Part shown: piece after piece, positions 17,093 through 24,691 of the stretch | How the letters are laid out: each line of letters begins with the position of its first letter | Numbering within the stretch: position 1 is the first letter of the stretch | The notes under the pieces: generated by a model | Told to the model about the DNA's origin: nothing | The model's database searches: none | What the model saw: only the letters and a program-made list of their open reading frames with translations | Source: Paraburkholderia ultramafica | Lineage (GTDB): Bacteria; Pseudomonadota; Gammaproteobacteria; Burkholderiales; Burkholderiaceae | Assembly (NCBI RefSeq): GCF_902859915.1 | Contig: NZ_CADIKK010000025.1 | Span: forward strand, 1 to 64,000 | Length of the DNA: 64,000 bases | Direction: 5' to 3' | Program-made: the position numbers and the translations under genes

Positions 17093-17737
17093 TCAGATCA
17101 ATCCGATTTGTCTTGCATAGTCGATTAAATCAAGTTCTGTTTCCAATCCGAGCTTGCGCATCGCGCTGCGTTTTTGTGTGCTGATGGTCTTGCCGCTGCG
17201 TTGAAGACGTTCCGCAATCTCGTGAACCGTCAGGCCCTGCACGTAGAGTTGGAAGACTTCCCATTCACGCGCACTCAGCGCACCGGCGTGAAGCTGCGGC
17301 GCCGGGTCCACCGCGTCTAACGCGGCACGCACCTGCTCCGACAGATGAACGTGGCCGGAGAACACGGCCGCGATTGCGTCGATCAACGTTTCGGCGGCGT
17401 CGCGTTTATCGATGATTCCGGTCACGCCGATGTTCCGTAGCCCGGACAACATGTGGCCCTGGCAGATCATCGTGAGCGCGACGACATACGGATGCGGCCG
17501 GCGCCGCAACAGGCGGCGCAGAAACGGCACAGCGTTATTGCCTCCGTCGAGCCCCGGCATGCCGATATCCGACACGACGACATCGCACGCGTGCGCTTCG
17601 AGCAGGACGGCCAGACCATGGGTGTCGGCCGCCTCGCCGACTATTTCGATATTCGGCCTGGCTTGCAGCAGGTACCTGACGCCGGCACGAACGTATTGAT
17701 GATCGTCGGCCACGATGACGCGGATCTTGTGTGTCAT
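17093..17737 (-). CDS. RcsB-like response regulator (REC-LuxR HTH), copy 1
   Basis: A 214-residue two-domain regulator. The receiver has the acidic pair D11-D12, phospho-acceptor D57 in VVSDIGMPG, T89 and K111. The C-terminal LuxR-type HTH contains GLTVHEIAERLQRSGKTISTQKRSAMRKLGL; the KTISxQKxxAMxKL pattern is typical of RcsB. All phosphorylation residues are present, so it should be functional. The ATG at 17737 opens the receiver; an upstream in-frame codon at 17770 adds an unlikely leader. It is the closest of three such regulators to the hybrid kinase. Confidence 0.92.
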   Translation of the reverse strand: MTHKIRVIVADDHQYVRAGVRYLLQARPNIEIVGEAADTHGLAVLLEAHACDVVVSDIGMPGLDGGNNAVPFLRRLLRRRPHPYVVALTMICQGHMLSGLRNIGVTGIIDKRDAAETLIDAIAAVFSGHVHLSEQVRAALDAVDPAPQLHAGALSAREWEVFQLYVQGLTVHEIAERLQRSGKTISTQKRSAMRKLGLETELDLIDYARQIGLI

Positions 17738-17876
17738 GTGTTGTTGTCTTGTCGACTGACACGCCCACACGCAATGTGCTTCCCCGGGCTATGCCAATAC
17801 TCGTGTTGTTTCGTCGCGCGGCGGCGCGACACGTCGCCGGCTTATGTGCGGCTTGTCAGCGGCTTTGAACACGCCC

Positions 17877-18563
17877 TTAAGAAATCACGCCGTGTTCGGC
17901 GGCGAAGCGGAACAGCTCCGCGTCGCTGTGCAGCGAAAGCTTGCGCATTGCAGTGCATTTCTGCGCGCTGATCGTCTTGACGCTGCGCCCCAAACGCGCG
18001 GCGATCTCGCTCACGGCGAACCCTGACGCATATTGGGTGAACACCTCGAGCTCACGGCGCGACAACGTGCTGCGGACCAGATCGAGCCGCTGGGCCAGCG
18101 CGGCGTCGGCGATCAGCGTGCGCACCGCTGGCCCGACATAGCATTCGCGCGCGAGCGCCATGACGACCGCCACGTGAATCAGATCGATCCGGTCGCGCTT
18201 GCTCACCAGTCCGCCGACACCGAGCGAGATGACTTTTTGCAGCGCGGCCGCCTCGGTTTCCATGGTGAGGACGACGAGCGCGACATCGGGATAGCGCGTC
18301 TTGAACTGCCTGATGACGTCCAGCCCGCTGCCGTCCAGGCCACCCGGCATGTAGAGGTCCATGAGCACCAGGTCGCATGGACTGCGATCGACTTCCATGA
18401 AGAGTTCGGTGGCGTCGGCGGCGCGCCCGACAATCTGCATGTTCGGATAGGTGCCCATCAGATTTTCGATTGCCAGCAGAACCAGTGGATGGTCGTCCGC
18501 TATGATCGCTCGAACAGGTGTGCTTATCTCAGCGGTGTCGTGCATCGTCTCCTGATCCTCCAT
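17877..18563 (-). CDS. RcsB-like response regulator (REC-LuxR HTH), copy 2
   Basis: A response regulator with a receiver (ADDHPLVLLAIENLMG, phospho-acceptor in LVLMDLYMPGGLDG, K in GGLVSKRD) and a LuxR HTH (GFAVSEIAARLGRSVKTISAQKCTAMRKLSL). The start is ambiguous. The ATG at 18563 is preceded by AGGAAG, while the ATG at 18545 is preceded by AGGAG with a short gap; both give a complete receiver. The helix-turn-helix is close to that of copy 1 but the receiver surfaces differ. That suggests divergence of DNA targets or of phospho-donor affinity after duplication. It is transcribed in the same direction as the other two copies, with intergenic gaps of more than 100 bp, so each may have its own promoter. 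Confidence 0.9.
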   Translation of the reverse strand: MEDQETMHDTAEISTPVRAIIADDHPLVLLAIENLMGTYPNMQIVGRAADATELFMEVDRSPCDLVLMDLYMPGGLDGSGLDVIRQFKTRYPDVALVVLTMETEAAALQKVISLGVGGLVSKRDRIDLIHVAVVMALARECYVGPAVRTLIADAALAQRLDLVRSTLSRRELEVFTQYASGFAVSEIAARLGRSVKTISAQKCTAMRKLSLHSDAELFRFAAEHGVIS

Positions 18564-18685
18564 ACCTTGACTTCCTGCCTCCCTTTCCGGTGCAACCGGC
18601 TCTATCACGATAATTGGATATTTTTTCGAAAATAAACATAAGATCGCTCTGAAATAAGCTAAACCAATTCACAACGATTAATTAT

Positions 18686-19351
18686 TCAGATATGCGATTC
18701 AATTTTAAGAATGCCATAGGCGTACACGCGAGAAAAAAGACCGGGATCGTTAGTGACGCCGAGCCTCGCCATCGCTTCGCGCTTTTGCCGGCTCACCGTG
18801 CGGCGATGGCAGCCGAGCGCCGCCGCGATCTCGGAAATTGACTGTCCGCTGACAAGGCGCTTGACGACTTCCGTCTGTCTGTCCGACAGACGCAGCGCCG
18901 GCAGCGGTGGGCGCTCGTCGTCCTGCGGGTGCGCGAGTGCTTCGACGATGGAGCGGCCGAGGTAGCGCGCACCGCTTACGCCGGCCAGGATCGCCTGCCA
19001 GAGTTCGTCCATCGACTCTGTTTTACTGAGCGCGCTGACTGAGTTGTCCGAAACGACGGCGTGAAGGATCGAAGGGTTCGCCAGCGCCGTAATCACGACG
19101 ACGCGCAGCCGCGGCCAGTTGCGGCGGATGCGCCGGACCAGGCCAAGTCCATCTTCGATAGCGCCGTTGGGGTCCGGCATGGCGAGGTCGGTGACAAGCA
19201 CATCGCACGGGTTGCGCTGCAACAGTTCGAGCAACGACGTGGGCGTGAGCGCCTGACCGACAAGCGTGACGCCATCACGCGTTGCCAGCATCGCCCGCAT
19301 GCCGAGCAGAACGAAAGGGTGATCGTCCGCCAGAATGATTCGAAGATGCAC
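18686..19351 (-). CDS. RcsB-like response regulator (REC-LuxR HTH), copy 3
   Basis: The 221-residue protein has a receiver starting MHLRIILADDHPFVLLG. The phospho-acceptor is D55 in VLVTDLAMPD, and there is a conserved lysine in SALSKTES. The HTH domain is GQSISEIAAALGCHRRTVSRQKREAMARLGV. The HTH is the most divergent of the three (HRRTVSRQ in place of KTIS-Q), so its operator may differ. The ATG at 19351 directly opens the receiver. It is the outermost member of the kinase/aquaporin/three-regulator block, and all are on the minus strand. Confidence 0.9.
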   Translation of the reverse strand: MHLRIILADDHPFVLLGMRAMLATRDGVTLVGQALTPTSLLELLQRNPCDVLVTDLAMPDPNGAIEDGLGLVRRIRRNWPRLRVVVITALANPSILHAVVSDNSVSALSKTESMDELWQAILAGVSGARYLGRSIVEALAHPQDDERPPLPALRLSDRQTEVVKRLVSGQSISEIAAALGCHRRTVSRQKREAMARLGVTNDPGLFSRVYAYGILKIESHI

Positions 19352-19716
19352 CGGGATTTGTCTCGTTCGTTGTAGGAATGGTTAGCGGTACCCGCAGGAA
19401 GAAGCTGACCGAAGCTGCACGCTTTAACCTGCCGCCCGGCGACGAACCAACATGCCAAGGCGGCTATAAAATCATCACTACAACTCTGCGAAAATCGGAG
19501 TGTTCCGAATCCGGTGAAAAAATTAATAGCCGATTGCGGTTATATCAGAAGATAAAAATTTAATTACCCGAATTGAATATTTGCGGCATTCTCACATCGT
19601 CCATATCCGGCTAAGACACAATGACTTAACGCGGCAGCAAACTGGCGGCGAAGTTCGCGCCCTGTATCGTCCAACCGTAGCGCTCAACCGCATCGCCACC
19701 GGCCGCCTCTGCTCCA
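19352..19716. other. Low-GC intergenic region between regulator copy 3 and the broken MFS gene
   Basis: The 365 bp are AT-rich from about 19460 to 19620 and contain no credible coding frame. A 61-codon plus-strand frame at 19378-19563 has no homology and unlike codon use. The promoter for regulator copy 3 must lie here. I could not identify a terminator for either neighbour. Confidence 0.4.
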
Positions 19717-20310
19717 TCAAGTTGCATCGCAGGCTTGCGCCGCCCGCACCTTGCCCTGCAGTGCCGTGCGCGGAAACACCGGCAACGCGACCAACGCGCG
19801 GCGCTCGCCACCGCCCACACCATCGGCCACGAACCCATGGACAACAGCGGCGGAATCGCGAGCGGCGTCAGGAAGAGCGTGAGAAACACACAGGTATTGC
19901 CGATCGCCAGCGCCGTGCCTGCGCGGCTCGTCCCGGCCAGCGTGGCGAGCTCCGTGTAGGCGACGCCGTGCCATGCCGACGCGCTCACGCCCCAACGCGA
20001 GGCCGGCGAGCGCGGCAGCGGTCGAAAGCAAGCCGGGCAGCAGCACCCGGCGGGCGCCCCAACGGTCGGTCAGCAGCCCCCACGGCAACTCGCTGACCGC
20101 AATGCCGAGGCCGAGCATGCCAAGCACCAGCCCCAGGCCGTGATTGCTCAGGTGATAGCTCGAGCGCAGAAAAACCGCCGTCGTCGGAATACCCGAAAAC
20201 GCGGCGGAAAAGCTCGCGTTCGCCGCGAATCCGACCCCCAGCACCTTCCACCGATGGCTCGCCTCACGTTCGCCCGAACCCCTTGGAACCGCATTCGATC
20301 CGTTTCCCAT
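19717..20310 (-). pseudogene. MFS transporter, broken by internal deletion and two frameshifts
   Basis: The first frame reads a normal MFS N-terminus: MGNGSNAV, then GVGFAANASFSAAFSGIPTT and LPWGLLTDRWGARRVLLPG, the loop 2-3 motif. After about residue 115 similarity jumps to another frame. That frame reads GVSASAWHGVAYTELATLAG and TPLAIPPLLSMGSWPMVWAV, which resembles helices 10-12. The last part returns to the first frame as ALVALPVFPRTALQGK. Only about 200 residues remain of the usual 400, so helices 4-9 appear to be missing. The start at 20310 still has GGAGGGG upstream. It is divergent from an intact LysR regulator that presumably once controlled it. Confidence 0.8.
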
Positions 20311-20353
20311 GACACCCCTCCGCAATCAATTCAGGGATATGCTACGGTTGGCC

Positions 20354-20397
20354 TTTCCATCGGAAAAACCGGAAATTCAGATGACTTCCATCGGAAA
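20354..20397. promoter_or_regulatory. Operator pair upstream of the LysR gene
   Basis: The inverted-repeat word TTCCATCGGAA occurs at 20355-20365 and again at 20386-20396, exactly 31 bp apart (three helical turns). Related half-site sequence (CCGGAAATTC) lies between them. Such phased sites between a LysR gene and its divergent target are typical of LysR-type regulator binding. The region sits immediately upstream of the LysR start at 20407. Confidence 0.6.
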
Positions 20398-20406
20398 TAC
20401 CGAATC

Positions 20407-21294
20407 ATGAGCCAGCGCGGATTTGATCTCACGCAATTGCGCACCTTCGTCGCCGTCGCCGAATCGGGCAGCGTCTCGGCGGGCGCGGAGCGCGTTTTCC
20501 TGTCGCAATCGTCGGTGAGCGAGCAGTTGAAGAAACTCGAGGAACGCGCCGGCCAGCCGCTTTTCGTGCGCAGCAAGCAGGGCGTCAGCGCCACGCCGGC
20601 CGGCCGCCGCCTGCTCGACCACGCGCGGCGCATCATCGCGATGAGCGAAGCGGCGTTCGAAGACCTGCAAGGCCGCTCGCTCGACGGCGAACTGCGCGTC
20701 GCGATCACCGACTATTACCGTCCGCACGACATCGCGCGCATTCTCAAAACGTTCTCCGAACAGCACCCGCGCCTGAAGCTGCACGTCACCGTGTTGCCGA
20801 GCGCCGTGATCGACAGCAACGCCGATGACGATGCGTCGTTCGACATCGGCCTCTCATTGCGGCTGGTCACCGGCAACCCGCGCTCCGCCGGCCGGCGCAC
20901 CGGCGCGCCGGGCACCGTGGTGCGGCGCGAGAAACTGCTCTGGGTGAGCGCCGCCGATGCCGCGCCGCGCCCCGTTGCACCGTATCAACTGGTGTTGCTG
21001 CCATCGAGCTGCCAGTTGCAGCGTTTCGTCGTGAAACTGCTCGACGAGCACAAGGTGCCGTATCTGGTCTCGCATTCCGCGTCCGGCGTGGCGGGCTTGC
21101 AGTTGGCGTTGAAGGCCGGGCTCGGCATTTCCTGCCTGAACGAATCGTCGCTCGGCGGCGGCGTGGTGGCCTGTCCGCCGAACATCGGGCTGCCCGCGCT
21201 GCCAGCCGTGGAGTTTCATCTGCTGCCGGGACGGCCCGGCGAAAGCGAACGCGTCAGCAATGCACGCACGGCGTTGATGCAACTGTTCGCCTGA
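20407..21294 (+). CDS. LysR-family transcriptional regulator
   Basis: The 295-residue regulator has an N-terminal winged HTH (LRTFVAVAESGSVSAGAERVFLSQSSVSEQLKKLEERAGQ, in parts) and a substrate-binding domain from about residue 90. The ATG at 20407 (MSQRGFDLTQLRTF) gives the standard LysR N-terminus; an upstream extension in the same frame runs through the operator region and is rejected. It is divergent from the decayed MFS gene and is itself uninterrupted. It may control other loci, or may be a leftover whose main target has been lost. The effector is unknown. Confidence 0.9.
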   Translation: MSQRGFDLTQLRTFVAVAESGSVSAGAERVFLSQSSVSEQLKKLEERAGQPLFVRSKQGVSATPAGRRLLDHARRIIAMSEAAFEDLQGRSLDGELRVAITDYYRPHDIARILKTFSEQHPRLKLHVTVLPSAVIDSNADDDASFDIGLSLRLVTGNPRSAGRRTGAPGTVVRREKLLWVSAADAAPRPVAPYQLVLLPSSCQLQRFVVKLLDEHKVPYLVSHSASGVAGLQLALKAGLGISCLNESSLGGGVVACPPNIGLPALPAVEFHLLPGRPGESERVSNARTALMQLFA

Positions 21295-21744
21295 CGCGCA
21301 TGGATCAACATCAAACAATCACATTCGCGTCATAGCATCCACGTCGAGATGTCTGCGCAATGGCATTTGAAAGCGCCTCAGGCGACGCCTATGATGGTTG
21401 GAAGCGCGGCTGGCCGATGTTTTTTGGGCTATTGACGCGTCGGATAAATTCCTGCAACCTGCTACTCGCTGCCGAACGTTTCAAGCGTCGTTTCCCGCAG
21501 CCCGAAAGCCGCCACCCACCGGCGCATTCAGGCAGATCATTGTTTAGCCAAGCAATTGCATCGCCGTACCTGATCAACACTTCGCCACCCCAAACAAGTC
21601 CGTACCGATTTGCTGTAACGCAGTCGTTATAAGAAAAGAACTGGCAGACCCGCAATGCGCCGTCCGTCGGATTCGCGAGTGAATCCGCGAGCGAACGCGT
21701 GACAACTAAATCGAGAAGAAGAACGTTCCACAACGAGGCCTGGC
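21295..21744. other. Intergenic region of about 450 bp before the cytochrome cluster
   Basis: GC content falls below that of the flanks and third-position bias of the open frames (for example a 114-codon TTG-started minus frame at 21389-21733) is not like neighbouring genes. I see no recognisable protein, RNA or repeat. The promoter of the cytochrome oxidase operon is expected in the right part. Confidence 0.4.
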
Positions 21745-22461
21745 GTGCATCGTAGAACTATCGGATCTTCGGCTCTGTTCGTGCTTTACGTCCTGTGGAG
21801 CGGCGCGGCGCTCGCGGCTGCGGACGCGTCCAGCGCGATGCCCTCGGCCATGGACGAGCGCGTGCGCGCCTGCACCTCGTGTCATGGCGCGCAGGGCCAG
21901 GGCCGCAACAACGATTACTTTCCGCGTATCGCCGGCAAGCCAGCCGACTATCTGTTCAATCAGCTGATCGCGTTCCGTGACGGCGGCCGCACCTATCCGC
22001 CGATGGGCTATCTGCTGGCCTTTCTGCCCGACGACTATCTGCGTCAGATCAGCCAGTACTTCGCCGAGTTGCAACCGCCCTACCCCGATGCCGATCACAC
22101 CGATGTCGCGCCCAAGGTGCTCGCCGCCGGCGAACGGCTCGTCATGCACGGCGACCCGGCGCGCAAGATACCGGCGTGTATCGCCTGCCATGGCGCCAGC
22201 ATGACCGGCACGCAGCCGGGCATTCCTGGCCTGCTCGGGCTGCATGCGAGCTATATCGCCGGGCAGATGGGCACGTGGCGCGCGGGCACGCGTCACGCGA
22301 TCGAACCGGACTGCATGCATTCGATCGCGGTCAAGCTGAGCGATCGGGACATCACCGCGGTATCGAGCTGGCTCGCGCGCCAACCGCGTCCGGCCGATCC
22401 GCGGCCCGCACCGGCATCCGCTGCGCGGCTGCCTCTAGCATGCGGGAGCCAACCACAATGA
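21745..22461 (+). CDS. Diheme cytochrome c (c4-like), exported
   Basis: A 238-residue protein with a signal peptide (cleavage expected after ALAA near residue 25) and two heme-binding CxxCH motifs, CTSCH near 43 and CIACH near 147. Each is followed by a downstream Met-containing loop, as in cytochrome c4. It should be a periplasmic electron carrier to the ba3 oxidase encoded downstream. The start is GTG at 21745 with GAGG about 6 nt before it. The stop overlaps the next start (ATGA), indicating coupling with the triheme cytochrome gene. Confidence 0.9.
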   Translation: MHRRTIGSSALFVLYVLWSGAALAAADASSAMPSAMDERVRACTSCHGAQGQGRNNDYFPRIAGKPADYLFNQLIAFRDGGRTYPPMGYLLAFLPDDYLRQISQYFAELQPPYPDADHTDVAPKVLAAGERLVMHGDPARKIPACIACHGASMTGTQPGIPGLLGLHASYIAGQMGTWRAGTRHAIEPDCMHSIAVKLSDRDITAVSSWLARQPRPADPRPAPASAARLPLACGSQPQ

Positions 22462-23915
22462 AGCCGATACTTTGTGCGCTGGATTTGCTTCGCTTGCTGG
22501 GCGCGGGTTTGGGCTCTGTGATGCGCTGGGCCTGGTGCTCCGTTGCGCGCCCGATCGCGCAGCGTCGCCGCATCACCGCATCGCTCGTCTCCGGCTCGCT
22601 GACAGCCGGCCTCATCGCGAGCGGCAGCGCCGTGCTCCTCCACGCACTGCAAGTGCCGCTCATCGCCGAAGCCCACGCCGCCGACACCACGCCGGCCAAG
22701 CCAACCACAACCGCCTCGCCAACGACCACGACCATCCCCGAAAACAGCGCCGACACCCGCCCCGAGATCGTCAAACGCGGTGAATATCTGGCGCGCGCCG
22801 GCGACTGCATCGCCTGTCACACCGCGCCGCGCGGCAAGCTGTTCGCCGGCGGCCTCGCGATGGAAACGCCGTTCGGCACGCTGTATTCGCCGAATATCAC
22901 GCCCGATGCGCAATACGGCATCGGCACATGGAGCGAAGAAGCGTTCTTCAAGATGATGCGCACCGGCCGCAAACCGGACGGCACACTGATCTACCCCGCG
23001 ATGCCGATCGCCCAATACACGAAGGTCACGCGCGAGGACGCGAACGCGATCTTCGCGTTCCTGAGGACCGTCGAGCCGGTGCGCGAGCCGAATCGCAAGC
23101 ACACGCTGCGTTTCCCGTTCAACCAGCGCAACCTGCTGTACGGATGGCGCACGCTGTATTTCCGCGAGGGCGAGTTCCAGCCCGACCCGACCAAATCGGT
23201 CGAATGGAATCGCGGCGCGTATCTGGTCGAAGGGCTCGGACACTGCTCGATGTGCCACACCAGGATCAACATGCTCGGCGGCTCGTCGCCGAGCGATCAG
23301 TTCGCCGGTGGTCTGATTCCGGTGCAGAACTGGTACGCGCCGTCGCTGACGTCCGACAAGGACGGCGGCCTCGGCGACTGGAGCATCCAGGACATCGTCG
23401 ACCTGTTGCAGACAGGCGTCTCCGCTCGCGGCGCCGTGTACGGCCCGATGGCCGAAGTCACCTATCACAGCCTTCAGCATCTGTCGGACGAAGACATCAG
23501 GGCGATGGCCGTCTATCTGAAGTCGCTGCCGGACAATCAAGGCCGCAAGACGGGACCGTCCGCGCAAGCCGACCCCAGGACGTTCGCGCTCGGCAAACAG
23601 ATCTACGCCGACAAATGTGCGCTGTGCCACGGCGCCAACGGCGAAGGACAGTTGCCGCATTACCCGCCGCTCGCGGGCAATCAATCGATCGAAATGGACT
23701 CGGCGGTCAATCCGATCCGGATCGTGCTCAACGGCGGGTTCCCGCCAGGCACGAAGCGCAATCCGCAGCCGTACGGCATGCCGCCGTTCGGCCAGGAACT
23801 GAACGACACCGAAGCGGCCGCCGTCGTCACCTATATCCGCACGGCCTGGGGCAATCACGGCGCGCCGGTGACGGCCCGCCAGGTCAGCGAATTGCGCAAG
23901 GCGCCGCTGCATTGA
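22458..23915 (+). CDS. Triheme cytochrome c (alcohol/gluconate dehydrogenase cytochrome-subunit type)
   Basis: The 485-residue protein has three CxxCH sites: CIACHTAPRG, CSMCHTR and CALCHGANGEG. The arrangement matches cytochrome subunits of membrane alcohol, sorbose or gluconate dehydrogenases: RGEYLARAGDCIACHT, FAGGLAMETPFGTLYSPNIT and RGAYLVEGLGHCSMCH are signature segments. The N-terminus is unusual: about 75 residues with a basic stretch (RPIAQRRR), a hydrophobic segment and a Thr/Pro-rich linker before the first heme domain. No dehydrogenase subunit is encoded nearby. Here it probably serves as an electron donor or wire to the ba3 oxidase. The ATG at 22458 overlaps the upstream stop. 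Confidence 0.9.
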   Translation: MKPILCALDLLRLLGAGLGSVMRWAWCSVARPIAQRRRITASLVSGSLTAGLIASGSAVLLHALQVPLIAEAHAADTTPAKPTTTASPTTTTIPENSADTRPEIVKRGEYLARAGDCIACHTAPRGKLFAGGLAMETPFGTLYSPNITPDAQYGIGTWSEEAFFKMMRTGRKPDGTLIYPAMPIAQYTKVTREDANAIFAFLRTVEPVREPNRKHTLRFPFNQRNLLYGWRTLYFREGEFQPDPTKSVEWNRGAYLVEGLGHCSMCHTRINMLGGSSPSDQFAGGLIPVQNWYAPSLTSDKDGGLGDWSIQDIVDLLQTGVSARGAVYGPMAEVTYHSLQHLSDEDIRAMAVYLKSLPDNQGRKTGPSAQADPRTFALGKQIYADKCALCHGANGEGQLPHYPPLAGNQSIEMDSAVNPIRIVLNGGFPPGTKRNPQPYGMPPFGQELNDTEAAAVVTYIRTAWGNHGAPVTARQVSELRKAPLH

Positions 23916-23939
23916 AGCGCCGCACCGGAGAACATCGAG

Positions 23940-24116
23940 ATGGAAGCGTATGACACCCACAGCGCGACCCCGCCCACCGATGACGAAGTGGAACACGTCG
24001 TCAAGGCCGGTCCACATGGCGCGATCGCGCTGGCCGGCGTCGCCGCGGTGATCGTCATGGCGATCTGGTTCGGCTTCTACTTTCTCGCGTTTCTGCCGCG
24101 CGGCATCATTCACTGA
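23940..24116 (+). CDS. Small membrane subunit of ba3-type oxidase (subunit IIa-like)
   Basis: A 58-codon gene with an acidic N-terminus (PPTDDEVEHVV) and one transmembrane helix (about residues 28-52, rich in Ala, Val, Ile and Phe), ending LPRGIIH. It lies 2 nt before the CoxB gene. Position, size and single helix match subunit IIa of Thermus-type ba3 oxidases and the small cytochrome-oxidase proteins found in beta-proteobacterial homologues. The tight spacing on both sides supports translation. The gene is short enough to be missed by length-filtered prediction. Confidence 0.8.
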   Translation: MEAYDTHSATPPTDDEVEHVVKAGPHGAIALAGVAAVIVMAIWFGFYFLAFLPRGIIH

Positions 24117-24118
24117 CC

Positions 24119-24691
24119 ATGTCGACCGATTCCAATCATCAACCGGATAGCGGCCACGCGGTCGCGTTACGCGCCGAGCGACGCTGGGCGATTTTCGCGG
24201 TCGGGCTGATCGTGCTGATGCTGGCTGTGGTCGTCTTCTCCGGCCTGCATTGGGCGATGATGCCGCCGTCGCGGGTCGAGACGAGCGACCCCGCGCGCCT
24301 GCAACTGTCGGGCGAATTCGTCGAAGACAATCTCGGCAGCGCGGTGCAGCCGGACGGCTCGGTGATCGTGCGCTTCATCGCGCAGCAGTATGCGTTCACG
24401 CCGCAATGTCTGCTGGTGCCCGCCGACACGCCGATCACGATCCGCACCACCAGCGCCGACGTCGTGCATGGCCTGCTCGTTACCGACACCAACATCAACA
24501 CGATGGTCGTGCCCGGCTACGTCGCCACGCTGAACACCCAGTTCGACCACCCCGCCGATCACGCCATGCCGTGTCATGAATTCTGCGGCTTCGGCCACCA
24601 GACCATGTGGGCGCACGTGAAAGTGATCGACAAAGCGGCCTTCTTCGAGCAAGCCCGACAATCACGGAGGCTGAGCTGTGTTTCACGCTAA
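24119..24691 (+). CDS. Cytochrome c oxidase subunit II, ba3-type
   Basis: A 190-residue protein with one N-terminal membrane helix (about 23-45) and a periplasmic cupredoxin domain. The binuclear CuA ligands are intact: His in VVHGLLV, then Cys, Cys, His and Met in PCHEFCGFGHQTM. It accepts electrons from cytochrome c and passes them to subunit I. The short form with a single helix is characteristic of B-type oxidases. Its end overlaps the subunit I start by 14 nt. Confidence 0.94.
   Translation: MSTDSNHQPDSGHAVALRAERRWAIFAVGLIVLMLAVVVFSGLHWAMMPPSRVETSDPARLQLSGEFVEDNLGSAVQPDGSVIVRFIAQQYAFTPQCLLVPADTPITIRTTSADVVHGLLVTDTNINTMVVPGYVATLNTQFDHPADHAMPCHEFCGFGHQTMWAHVKVIDKAAFFEQARQSRRLSCVSR

Noticed and set aside
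21389..21733. 114-codon minus-strand frame upstream of the cytochrome cluster
   Set aside because: TTG start, no ribosome site, low third-position GC and no family; kept as intergenic.
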